Shown here piece by piece: positions 1 through 5,817 of a stretch of 7,495 bases of DNA. The first letter of the stretch is position 1, and each line of letters opens with the position of its first letter. A program made the position numbers and the translations under genes. The stretch comes from JABDJZ01 sp047619685 (GTDB taxonomy: Bacteria; Bacteroidota; Rhodothermia; Rhodothermales; UBA10348), in NCBI GenBank assembly GCA_047619685.1, contig JBLHLC010000086.1:1-7495 (forward strand), given 5' to 3'. Below the pieces are notes generated by a model, which saw nothing but the letters and a program-made list of their open reading frames with translations, searched no databases and was not told the DNA's origin.

Positions 1-7
1 GGGGACA

Positions 8-187
8 CTAATCGGGGGTTTCCCGTGACTTGGCCTCGTGGGCATCCAGATCGTCCTCGAGTAGAATCCTGACTCCGGGCGTGCGTGTGTCCTCAAACTG
101 GCCGTTGCGGACAGCCCAGAAGAATCCGCCGACGGCCGTGGCCGCCAACAGGATGGCGAGGGGGACCAGAATGAGCAGGACGTTCAT
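8..187 (-). CDS. ccoS: cbb3-type oxidase assembly protein CcoS
   Basis: This 59-residue protein starts at an ATG (187-185) that shares one base with the ccoI stop (TGATG) and ends at TAG (10-8). A single N-terminal membrane helix spans about residues 2-23 (NVLLILVPLAILLAATAVGG and onward). It is followed by the CcoS signature FFWAVRNGQFED (22-33), where the final acidic pair is Glu-Asp rather than the more usual Asp-Asp, then VRILLEDD and a polar tail. CcoS is required in studied species for cofactor (haem and copper) insertion into cbb3 oxidase, together with CcoI. Small size, motif and position directly after ccoI make this a firm call. There is no strong Shine-Dalgarno, so expression probably relies on coupling to ccoI. 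The gene falls just under a 60-residue cut-off and is easily lost in automatic annotation. Confidence 0.94.
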   Translation of the reverse strand: MNVLLILVPLAILLAATAVGGFFWAVRNGQFEDTRTPGVRILLEDDLDAHEAKSRETPD

Positions 188-2652
188 CAGGCCGCTCGGC
201 GCTGGGCATTAACGGGCAGTGTGAGGGGCGGGGTCGCGGTTGACTTCCAACTACCAAACGGCCGCAAACTGAGAGAGAAGGCCACCACCGCCAGAGAACT
301 GACCGGCATGGCGATGGCAGCTACAAGGGGGGTTACCAAACCGGCCAGAGCCGCTGCCGCGGCCACCAGATTGTAGCCAAGCGAAAAGATGAGATTGCGG
401 CGAATGGTCTGCATTGTCCTCTCCGCGCCCTCTCGTAGCATGCGGACCGCATCGAGGCCGTGGCGGGTAATCACGATATCGGATGAGAACCTGTTGGACT
501 GCTGTCCCGAGTCCATAGCGATGCCGACATCGGCCTGCGACAGCGCGGGCGCGTCGTTGATTCCGTCACCGACCATCACGACGGTATGGCCTTCGGCCTG
601 AAGCGACTCAATCAGGCGCCTCTTCTTCTCGGGCGACGCATCACCAATGACGTCTTCCTGGAGGAATCCAAGCGATTCTCCGACAGATTGTGCCGCCCCA
701 GCGTGATCGCCGGAAAGGAGTACCGTTCGAATGTTTCGGGCACGCACCCAGTCCAATACGCCCTGGGTCTCGGGCCTGATTTCGTCGCCGAGGCCGACCA
801 GCGTCGCGACGATCCCGTCTATCGCGATGGCAACGGGTGTCAGCCGTTCGGCGGCCATTTGTGGGGCATGGGCCAGGAGATTGTCCTGATCCCGGGCATC
901 CTTGGCAACCCAGGCCGGAGATCCCACCCTGATCAATCTGCCCTCTACCCTTCCCTCGACACCATATCCGGGACTGAGAACAACGTGGGTGGCGTCCAGA
1001 TGGGTGCGGGTTGCCGCATCCCGAATAGCAGCGGCCAGCGGGTGTTGGACCCCCCGTTCTACAGCTGCCGCCAGCGACAAGCCTGATTGGGAGCCAAGGA
1101 TGGAGACGGGAGCTGGACTACCCGCGGTCAAGGTCCCCGTCTTGTCGAGAACGACAACGGTTGCGTCCCGAAGCAGTTGTAGCGCCGACGGATTCCGGAG
1201 GAAAAGCCCCTTTCGCGCAGCGCGTCCCGAGGCGACAGTCATCGCCAGGGGTGTGGCCATGCCCAGGGCACACGGACATGTGATGACCAGAAGTGCGACC
1301 ACGTTTGCGACCGCCACTTCCGGCGAAATCACCATCCAGAAGAGGCCGCTGAGAACGGCCAGAGACAGTACCGTGGCCACGAAAGGACCGGCGAGCCGAT
1401 CGGCTAGCTGCAAAATTGGCGCCTTTTGTCCGGGAGCGGCTGCCTGCAGGAGATTTCCGAGTCGCGTAGCGTCGCCGACTGCCGTCACACGGCAAGTGAT
1501 CAGCCCCGATATGTTGATCGTGCCCGCAAGCACTCTGGACCCGGGGCGGAGTCGGACCGGGTCGGCCTCTCCGGTCATCGCAGACTGATCGACCGATGAG
1601 GAGCCGCTGACCACGGAGCCATCCACGGGGATAACCTCTCCCGGGCCAACCACCACACGCATTTCTTGAGTGACGTAGTGCGCGGGGATTTCCTGGCTTG
1701 AGCCATCATCGTCCATGACCTTCGCCATGGTTGGCAGGATGGCCAGGAGTCTGTCGGCGGATTCCGAAGCCAGTCGGCGGCTTCGCGCCTGCAACCAACG
1801 CGCCGTCAGAAGTGCCGCGACCAACAGGGTAATGGAATCAAACCAGATGTCTCCCGAGCCCTGAATCGTAGCTATCGCTGAGTCTGCGAACCCCACGGTC
1901 AGCCCGAGCGCAATGGGCGTATCCATATCCAGATGGCGAATGGTTCGACCGCTGACGGCACGCCGAATAGACCAAATTGCGCGCTGGAAAAACACGCGCC
2001 CGGCAACGGCGAGTGCAGGCACAGCAAGTAGCAGGCTCAACCATCGTCCCGCCGCGAAAAGGACGGGGTCATCGGCGCCAAGACCCGCATAGAATGACAG
2101 CGCCAGGAGCATGGTGTTCGCGGCGAGTGCCCAGGCAAGACCCACACGAAACAGCAGGCGGCGCTCGGCAGCCGCCGCATGCGTGATGCCGACAGAAACG
2201 GGATAAGGCGTGTACCCAAACCGCCCAAGCCATGTCCCAATCGTCCCAAGGCTGACTTTGCGAGGGTCCCAAGTCAACGAGAGTCTGGCGCGAGAAAGGT
2301 CCAGACGAGATACACTTACGCCCGAGATATCGTGGGCCGCCCTTTCGGCCAGCCAAACACACGCCGCGCAATGCACGCCATCCAGATAGAGCTCTGTCCG
2401 CCTGCTCCCATCGGCCAGGAGCACGCTGTTTGCGTCCAGAAATACCGGCGAGTCCAACTCGCGCAGCAGGTGAGGCAACGCCCCGCGTGTAGCGGGAACC
2501 GGCTCGGAGCCCCCTGCGCCGCTAAGCCGGTAGTAGGTATCCGCGAGGCCCGCACCGTGTAGCATCCCATGGACGGACGCGCATGCGTTGCAGCAGAACC
2601 GGTCGTCCACCACGTGGCGGCCAAGGGGGAGTGTGCAGTGTGCACAGGTCAT
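187..2652 (-). CDS. ccoI: Copper-transporting P1B-type ATPase of the cbb3 cluster, CcoI/FixI
   Basis: CcoI is a Cu+-exporting P-type ATPase (CopA2 type) that delivers copper to the periplasmic side for the CuB site of CcoN. The product is 821 residues. An N-terminal Cys-rich segment (Cys3, Cys6, Cys20, Cys21, Cys24; FCCNAC), typical of the FixI branch, comes before a heavy-metal-associated domain with GVHCAAC (Cys95, Cys98). About eight membrane helices are visible. The transport motif is Cys459-Pro460-Cys461 (ITCPCALG). Catalytic motifs are TGE (360-362), DKTGT with the phosphorylated Asp503, His537-Pro538 and GDGIND (695-700). Tyr760-Asn761 and Met782-x-x-Ser785-Ser786 in the last two helices match the Cu+ selectivity signature. 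The ATG at 2652 overlaps the preceding stop (ATGA). The frame stays open upstream to 3000, but that 116-codon extension lies over ccoG and has no domain. The end, AFSLSLRPFG, departs from the usual NALRL. The stop shares one base with the ccoS ATG. Confidence 0.97.
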   Translation of the reverse strand: MTCAHCTLPLGRHVVDDRFCCNACASVHGMLHGAGLADTYYRLSGAGGSEPVPATRGALPHLLRELDSPVFLDANSVLLADGSRRTELYLDGVHCAACVWLAERAAHDISGVSVSRLDLSRARLSLTWDPRKVSLGTIGTWLGRFGYTPYPVSVGITHAAAAERRLLFRVGLAWALAANTMLLALSFYAGLGADDPVLFAAGRWLSLLLAVPALAVAGRVFFQRAIWSIRRAVSGRTIRHLDMDTPIALGLTVGFADSAIATIQGSGDIWFDSITLLVAALLTARWLQARSRRLASESADRLLAILPTMAKVMDDDGSSQEIPAHYVTQEMRVVVGPGEVIPVDGSVVSGSSSVDQSAMTGEADPVRLRPGSRVLAGTINISGLITCRVTAVGDATRLGNLLQAAAPGQKAPILQLADRLAGPFVATVLSLAVLSGLFWMVISPEVAVANVVALLVITCPCALGMATPLAMTVASGRAARKGLFLRNPSALQLLRDATVVVLDKTGTLTAGSPAPVSILGSQSGLSLAAAVERGVQHPLAAAIRDAATRTHLDATHVVLSPGYGVEGRVEGRLIRVGSPAWVAKDARDQDNLLAHAPQMAAERLTPVAIAIDGIVATLVGLGDEIRPETQGVLDWVRARNIRTVLLSGDHAGAAQSVGESLGFLQEDVIGDASPEKKRRLIESLQAEGHTVVMVGDGINDAPALSQADVGIAMDSGQQSNRFSSDIVITRHGLDAVRMLREGAERTMQTIRRNLIFSLGYNLVAAAAALAGLVTPLVAAIAMPVSSLAVVAFSLSLRPFGSWKSTATPPLTLPVNAQRRAA

Positions 2653-2831
2653 CGCTGGGAGGACGGAGGCGTCTGCTGCGGAAGATCCTCCTGGACGACA
2701 ATCTGCGCGCCGCCGTCTGAATAGGCGAAGTAGACTATTGCTGCACCCGTTCCAAAACTCGCCAGGAGCAGGGAAATGACGAAGAGCGGCCAGCCGATAT
2801 GCGGAGGGATTTTGAACATGAGTCGACTCAC
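2649..2831 (-). CDS. Miniature CcoH/FixH-like membrane protein
   Basis: This small gene sits where fixH/ccoH belongs, between ccoG and ccoI. It begins at a GTG in a GTGA overlap with the ccoG stop (60 residues) or at an ATG at 2819 (56 residues), and ends in an ATGA overlap with ccoI. One membrane helix spans about residues 14-36 (WPLFVISLLLASFGTGAAIV). It is followed by YFAYSDGGAQIVVQEDL, which resembles the helix exit and first strand of FixH proteins, then a Pro/Gln/Ser tail. Typical CcoH proteins are about 150 residues with a periplasmic domain, which is absent here. The intact junctions on both sides and the intact ccoI N-terminus argue against a frameshift or decay. By position and helix sequence I infer a CcoH-type assembly factor that would contact CcoN or CcoP. 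The homology is short, so it could be an unrelated single-helix protein that replaced ccoH. Confidence 0.68.
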   Translation of the reverse strand: MSRLMFKIPPHIGWPLFVISLLLASFGTGAAIVYFAYSDGGAQIVVQEDLPQQTPPSSQR

Positions 2832-4255
2832 TTGTTGGGTCCGAGAAGCAAAAATGACGTGAGCTGGGTAGAGCCGTCCAAGTAGTGGAGCACAAAGTCC
2901 GCTTCGGCCTTTCCGCCAACAAGGACCTCCTCAGGAACGGTGATCCACACCTCCAGTCGTTCCATTTGCCCGTCTTCGAGCGGAACGGGCATGGCTCCAA
3001 CCGCGCTAAGCTGGGCGCCCTCAGGGCGAGTCACCTCGACCCAAAAACTGGATGGTGCCCCCGTCTGATTCCTGACCCGAAACCGGAGCCTGTTGGCGAC
3101 CAGATCGCCCGGCAGCATGGAATAGGGTTCTCCTACCGCCCTGCCGATGTTCACGTCGAATGCAGACCTGGAGGCCACGACAACAGTGAACGCGCTCGCT
3201 GCCATCAGAAACAGGACAGCGTACAGCACGGTTCTTGGTCGGACCACGCGCGTTCGACCGCCAGCGAGCGCTTTCTCGGAGGTGTAGTCTATCAGACCGC
3301 GGGGCTTGTCTATGCGGTCCATGATGGCGTCACATGCGTCAATGCACTGGGTGCAAGCGATGCACTCCATCTGGAGACCGTCACGAATATCAATCCCCGT
3401 CGGGCATGTTCGCACACAGGCGCCACAGTCAACGCAATCGCCCAAAGGAGGCGTCGCCCCCGCGGCTTGAAGGCTTGCTGCCGCCTTGGTGCGTCTGCCG
3501 CGGGGCTCTCCACGGACCGGGTCATAGGAAACGATGAGCGAGTCGGGGTCAAGAAGAACCGACTGCATCCGGGCATAGGGGCACGTAATGGTGCACATCT
3601 GCTCCCGAAAGATCCCGAAATCAAAAAGGATCAGTCCCGTTGTAGCCGCCATCAGAACAAAAAAGCCCCAGTGCTCTTCCGGGGGGCCGGTCATCCAGGC
3701 AATCAGGTGGTTCCAGCCCACGAAGTACGCCACGAAGGTGTGGGCAAGGACTGCAGACACCACAGTAAAGGCAACCCACTTCAGGGTCTTGCGCCGGACC
3801 TTGTCCAGACTGACGCCAGCCTCATCGCGACGCTTTCGGACGTGCTCCTTGCCCTCAAGAAAGCGCTCAATGGGCCTGAATACGAACTCGAGGTAGACCG
3901 TCTGCGGGCACCCCCATCCACACCAGACACGCCCCAGCAGGGCCGTGAACAGCACGACCAGCGCGATTATCCCGATCAGGAAAACCATCAGGATGAGCGT
4001 GTCCGTAGGGTAGAACACGAGACCAAAAAAGGCGAACTCCCGGTGGATGAAATCCAACAGGACCGCCGGATGGCCGCCCATCTGGACGACAGGCAGGGCC
4101 AGGTACAGTGCAACCAGCGACCACGCCACCACCCTGCGCTGGCTCAGGAAGCGCCCCGGACTCAGCGTGGGGTAGACCCAGCGCCGTTTTCCATCGCTGG
4201 TCATGGTGGTGAGGACCGCTTCTGGTGACTCCAGAATGTCGGGGACTCCGTTCAC
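2828..4255 (-). CDS. ccoG: Cytochrome c oxidase accessory protein CcoG (FixG/RdxA family)
   Basis: CcoG is a polytopic membrane ferredoxin-like protein needed for cbb3 biogenesis. In studied bacteria it reduces Cu2+ to Cu+ before insertion into CcoN. The 475-residue product shows WVYPTLSPGRF near the N-terminus and about five membrane helices (roughly 42-59, 82-107, 158-180, 196-213, 340-361). Two membrane-proximal cysteine pairs are visible: Cys112/Cys116 (WCGWGCPQ) and Cys221/Cys225 (CTITCPYARMQ). Two [4Fe-4S] sets follow: Cys274, 277, 280, 284 and Cys298, 301, 304, 308. After the last helix there is a C-terminal Ig-like FixG_C domain of about 110 residues. All expected cluster ligands are present. 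The GTG at 4255 overlaps the ccoP stop (GTGA), with a GGTGG stretch just upstream as a modest Shine-Dalgarno. ATG 4204 is an alternative that removes 17 residues and keeps all motifs. The stop overlaps the next gene. Confidence 0.97.
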   Translation of the reverse strand: MNGVPDILESPEAVLTTMTSDGKRRWVYPTLSPGRFLSQRRVVAWSLVALYLALPVVQMGGHPAVLLDFIHREFAFFGLVFYPTDTLILMVFLIGIIALVVLFTALLGRVWCGWGCPQTVYLEFVFRPIERFLEGKEHVRKRRDEAGVSLDKVRRKTLKWVAFTVVSAVLAHTFVAYFVGWNHLIAWMTGPPEEHWGFFVLMAATTGLILFDFGIFREQMCTITCPYARMQSVLLDPDSLIVSYDPVRGEPRGRRTKAAASLQAAGATPPLGDCVDCGACVRTCPTGIDIRDGLQMECIACTQCIDACDAIMDRIDKPRGLIDYTSEKALAGGRTRVVRPRTVLYAVLFLMAASAFTVVVASRSAFDVNIGRAVGEPYSMLPGDLVANRLRFRVRNQTGAPSSFWVEVTRPEGAQLSAVGAMPVPLEDGQMERLEVWITVPEEVLVGGKAEADFVLHYLDGSTQLTSFLLLGPNK

Positions 4256-4887
4256 GCGCCGCCACCGGCGGAGTCTGCGTCGAGCGCCTCAGCCGCTTCC
4301 GAGCCCTCGGTCAGTGTCCCCTGGGGGGCTTTGGCATTTGACGGATCGGTCCCCTCAAGTGAGCGAACAAAAGCCACGAGTTGTGCCCTCTTCTCCGCGG
4401 ACAAGATGGAGCCCCAGGGCGCCATCCCTTTCTCGATAACGCCGTCCGTGATGACGTTGAAGAAATCCACGTTTGTGCCGCCGTGGATCCAATAGGCGTC
4501 CGTGAGATTGGGGCCGATCTGGCCCTGGCCAGCGGCACCATGACAGGCGGCGCAGTTGGCCGCGAACACTCCCGCGCCCGCTGCAATCTGATCCGGATCG
4601 GCGACAATGTCAGCCAGGTTTTCTGGGCTCGCGTCGAACGAGGGGTTGGCGGCGGCGAAGGCCTGCCGAACCTCGAGAATCTCCGCCTGCCCACGCGCCA
4701 AATCCTGCTGGTAGGTGGGGATCACGTCCAGGTAGTGGACACCAACTATGTAGAGGGGTGTCCAGATGATCGTAGCCCACAGGATCCAGAGCCACCAGCC
4801 GGGCATCGGATTATCGTACTCGCGGATTCCGTCGTAATTGTGGCCCTGGATGACGACGTCTTCCCTGGATTCAGTTTGGTTGTCCAT
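4252..4887 (-). CDS. ccoP: cbb3-type oxidase subunit III, mono-haem CcoP
   Basis: CcoP is the membrane-anchored c-type cytochrome that takes electrons into the oxidase. The preferred start, ATG 4887, gives 211 residues and lies four bases after the ccoQ stop. In-frame ATGs at 4926 and 4917 would overlap ccoQ by up to 35 bases and add residues that do not look conserved. A cytoplasmic N-terminus contains YDGIREYDNPMPGWW, a family hallmark, followed by one membrane helix at about 30-50. The cytochrome domain spans about 102-178, with Cys112, Cys115, His116 (CAACHG), IGPNL after it, and Met155 (KGMAPWG) as the likely axial ligand. Only one CXXCH exists, whereas well-studied CcoP proteins carry two haem domains. 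The last 33 residues are an Ala/Gly/Glu/Asp-rich tail with no haem site. The stop overlaps the ccoG GTG as GTGA. I saw no clear Shine-Dalgarno, so translation may depend on ccoQ. Confidence 0.94.
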   Translation of the reverse strand: MDNQTESREDVVIQGHNYDGIREYDNPMPGWWLWILWATIIWTPLYIVGVHYLDVIPTYQQDLARGQAEILEVRQAFAAANPSFDASPENLADIVADPDQIAAGAGVFAANCAACHGAAGQGQIGPNLTDAYWIHGGTNVDFFNVITDGVIEKGMAPWGSILSAEKRAQLVAFVRSLEGTDPSNAKAPQGTLTEGSEAAEALDADSAGGGA

Positions 4888-4891
4888 CGGT

Positions 4892-5077
4892 TCAGGAATG
4901 ATGGGTTGGAAGGGCATCGTCGGCATCGGTCAGCGGCATGTTCTTGGCGGCTGACCGGTCACCCGGTCGCATGGTGAATGCATAAACCAAAATCGCCAGG
5001 AAGGCCACGACGAAGGCCAAAAGGCCTACTTGAGCCAGTATGCCCGTATCTATCGAACTCAGCAGGTCGCGCACCAT
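4892..5077 (-). CDS. ccoQ: cbb3-type oxidase small membrane subunit, CcoQ/FixQ
   Basis: This 61-residue protein has one membrane helix (about residues 13-35, GILAQVGLLAFVVAFLAILV and onward). A short polar tail follows, containing MRPGDRSAAKNMPLTDADD, the usual CcoQ pattern of a basic step after the helix and then an N-x-P-L-x-D/E motif. In studied species CcoQ stabilises the assembled oxidase, especially the association of CcoP with the CcoNO core, and has no redox cofactor; no Cys or CXXCH is seen here. The start is supported by GGAGG six bases upstream and a one-base overlap with the ccoO stop. The stop is four bases before the preferred ccoP ATG. Size and position between ccoO and ccoP make the call firm although the sequence is short. 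Confidence 0.92.
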   Translation of the reverse strand: MVRDLLSSIDTGILAQVGLLAFVVAFLAILVYAFTMRPGDRSAAKNMPLTDADDALPTHHS

Positions 5078-5817
5078 CAGCGTCCTCCAACTGTTTGAAC
5101 CAGGGAGTTGTCCGTCGGCACCTGACCATAGCCAGCCTCCCGAATGTCTTTTCCCAAACGCTGCAGGAACGCGATGACTGCAATCACTTCCTTGTCCTCG
5201 AGGGTCGTTGATCCACCATCAGCAGCAATTCGGGCCGCGATTTTGGAAGCCTGAGCGCGTGCGGATGCCAAGGCGCCGGCAATGTCGGCCTCGGAATAGG
5301 GCGTGCCGAGCATCGCGAGCCTGGAGAGCTTCGTCTGGATGTTGTCCAGGTTGAGCGTGCGCGACAGAAGCCAGTCATAGGGAGGCATCAGCGAGCGGGG
5401 ACTCGTGGACCGGGGATCCTCGAAGTGACGCGCGTGCCAACTGTCCGGGTACTTTCCTCCGACGCGGGACAGATCCGGACCCGTCCGTTTGGACCCCCAG
5501 AGGAACGGACGCTCGTAAATCGTTTCGCCGGCCCGACCATACGGTCCATAGCGCTCCAACTCATGCCGGAAGGGTCTGACCATTTGGGAGTGACAACCCA
5601 CGCAACCTTCGCGGATGTAGATGTCCCGACCCGTCAACTCGAGTGGGCTGAATGGTGTGACGGTGGAGATTGTGGGCACATTCCCCTCAATCAACACCAT
5701 CGGGATGAACTCGGCAGCGCCACCGATCAGAATCGAGATGGTGACCAGAATCGTGAAAACGAGAGGCCAGCCTTCCAGGGTGCGGTGGCGGCCTTGGGTG
5801 GTTCCTTGCTTGCTCAT
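5077..5817 (-). CDS. ccoO: cbb3-type cytochrome c oxidase mono-haem subunit II, CcoO
   Basis: CcoO is the membrane-anchored mono-haem cytochrome c that hands electrons to the haem b of CcoN; its haem domain faces the periplasm. The product is 246 residues. An N-terminal anchor helix spans about residues 17-42, followed by the signature PFSPLELTGRDIYIREG and a single CXXCH (Cys72, Cys75, His76, in CVGCHSQMVRPF). The typical GSKRTGPDLSRVGGKYPD block lies at 108-125, and Met144 in SLMPPY is the likely sixth haem ligand. The C-terminal helical part (about 155-225) completes the cytochrome domain. The ATG at 5817 overlaps the ccoN stop as ATGA and follows a strong Shine-Dalgarno, so the start is secure. 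The stop shares one base with the ccoQ ATG (TGATG). The FLWGSKRTGPDL wording resembles Bacteroidota/Rhodothermota homologues more than proteobacterial ones, which usually read FQWGSKRTGPDL; this comparison is from memory. Confidence 0.97.
   Translation of the reverse strand: MSKQGTTQGRHRTLEGWPLVFTILVTISILIGGAAEFIPMVLIEGNVPTISTVTPFSPLELTGRDIYIREGCVGCHSQMVRPFRHELERYGPYGRAGETIYERPFLWGSKRTGPDLSRVGGKYPDSWHARHFEDPRSTSPRSLMPPYDWLLSRTLNLDNIQTKLSRLAMLGTPYSEADIAGALASARAQASKIAARIAADGGSTTLEDKEVIAVIAFLQRLGKDIREAGYGQVPTDNSLVQTVGGR
5084..5088 (-). promoter_or_regulatory. Shine-Dalgarno for ccoQ
   Basis: The minus strand reads GGAGG, six bases upstream of the ccoQ ATG at 5077 and within the end of ccoO. Together with the TGATG overlap it supports that ATG as the true ccoQ start. 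Confidence 0.78.

Noticed and set aside
586..1588. Plus-strand open frames of 166 and 228 codons opposite ccoI
   Set aside because: They are antisense to conserved ATPase motifs, overlap each other in different frames and have low-complexity Ser/Arg/Ala composition without recognisable domains.
2653..3000. N-terminal extension of the ccoI frame up to an ATG at 3000
   Set aside because: It would overlap all of the small ccoH-like gene and the end of ccoG, the 116 residues show no domain, and the ATG at 2652 sits in a clean ATGA overlap directly before the expected FixI N-terminal Cys motif.
2885..4228. A 447-codon open frame on the plus strand, opposite ccoG
   Set aside because: The minus-strand ccoG is unmistakable, with all its iron-sulfur ligands. 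The antisense frame is rich in Arg, His, Gln and Pro, shows no domain or membrane pattern, and is the typical by-product of GC-rich coding sequence.
4888..4926. Upstream ccoP starts at ATG 4926 and ATG 4917
   Set aside because: They overlap ccoQ by up to 35 bases, have no Shine-Dalgarno and add only a Pro-rich stretch; ATG 4887 lies four bases after the ccoQ stop and gives a normal CcoP N-terminus. They cannot be fully excluded.
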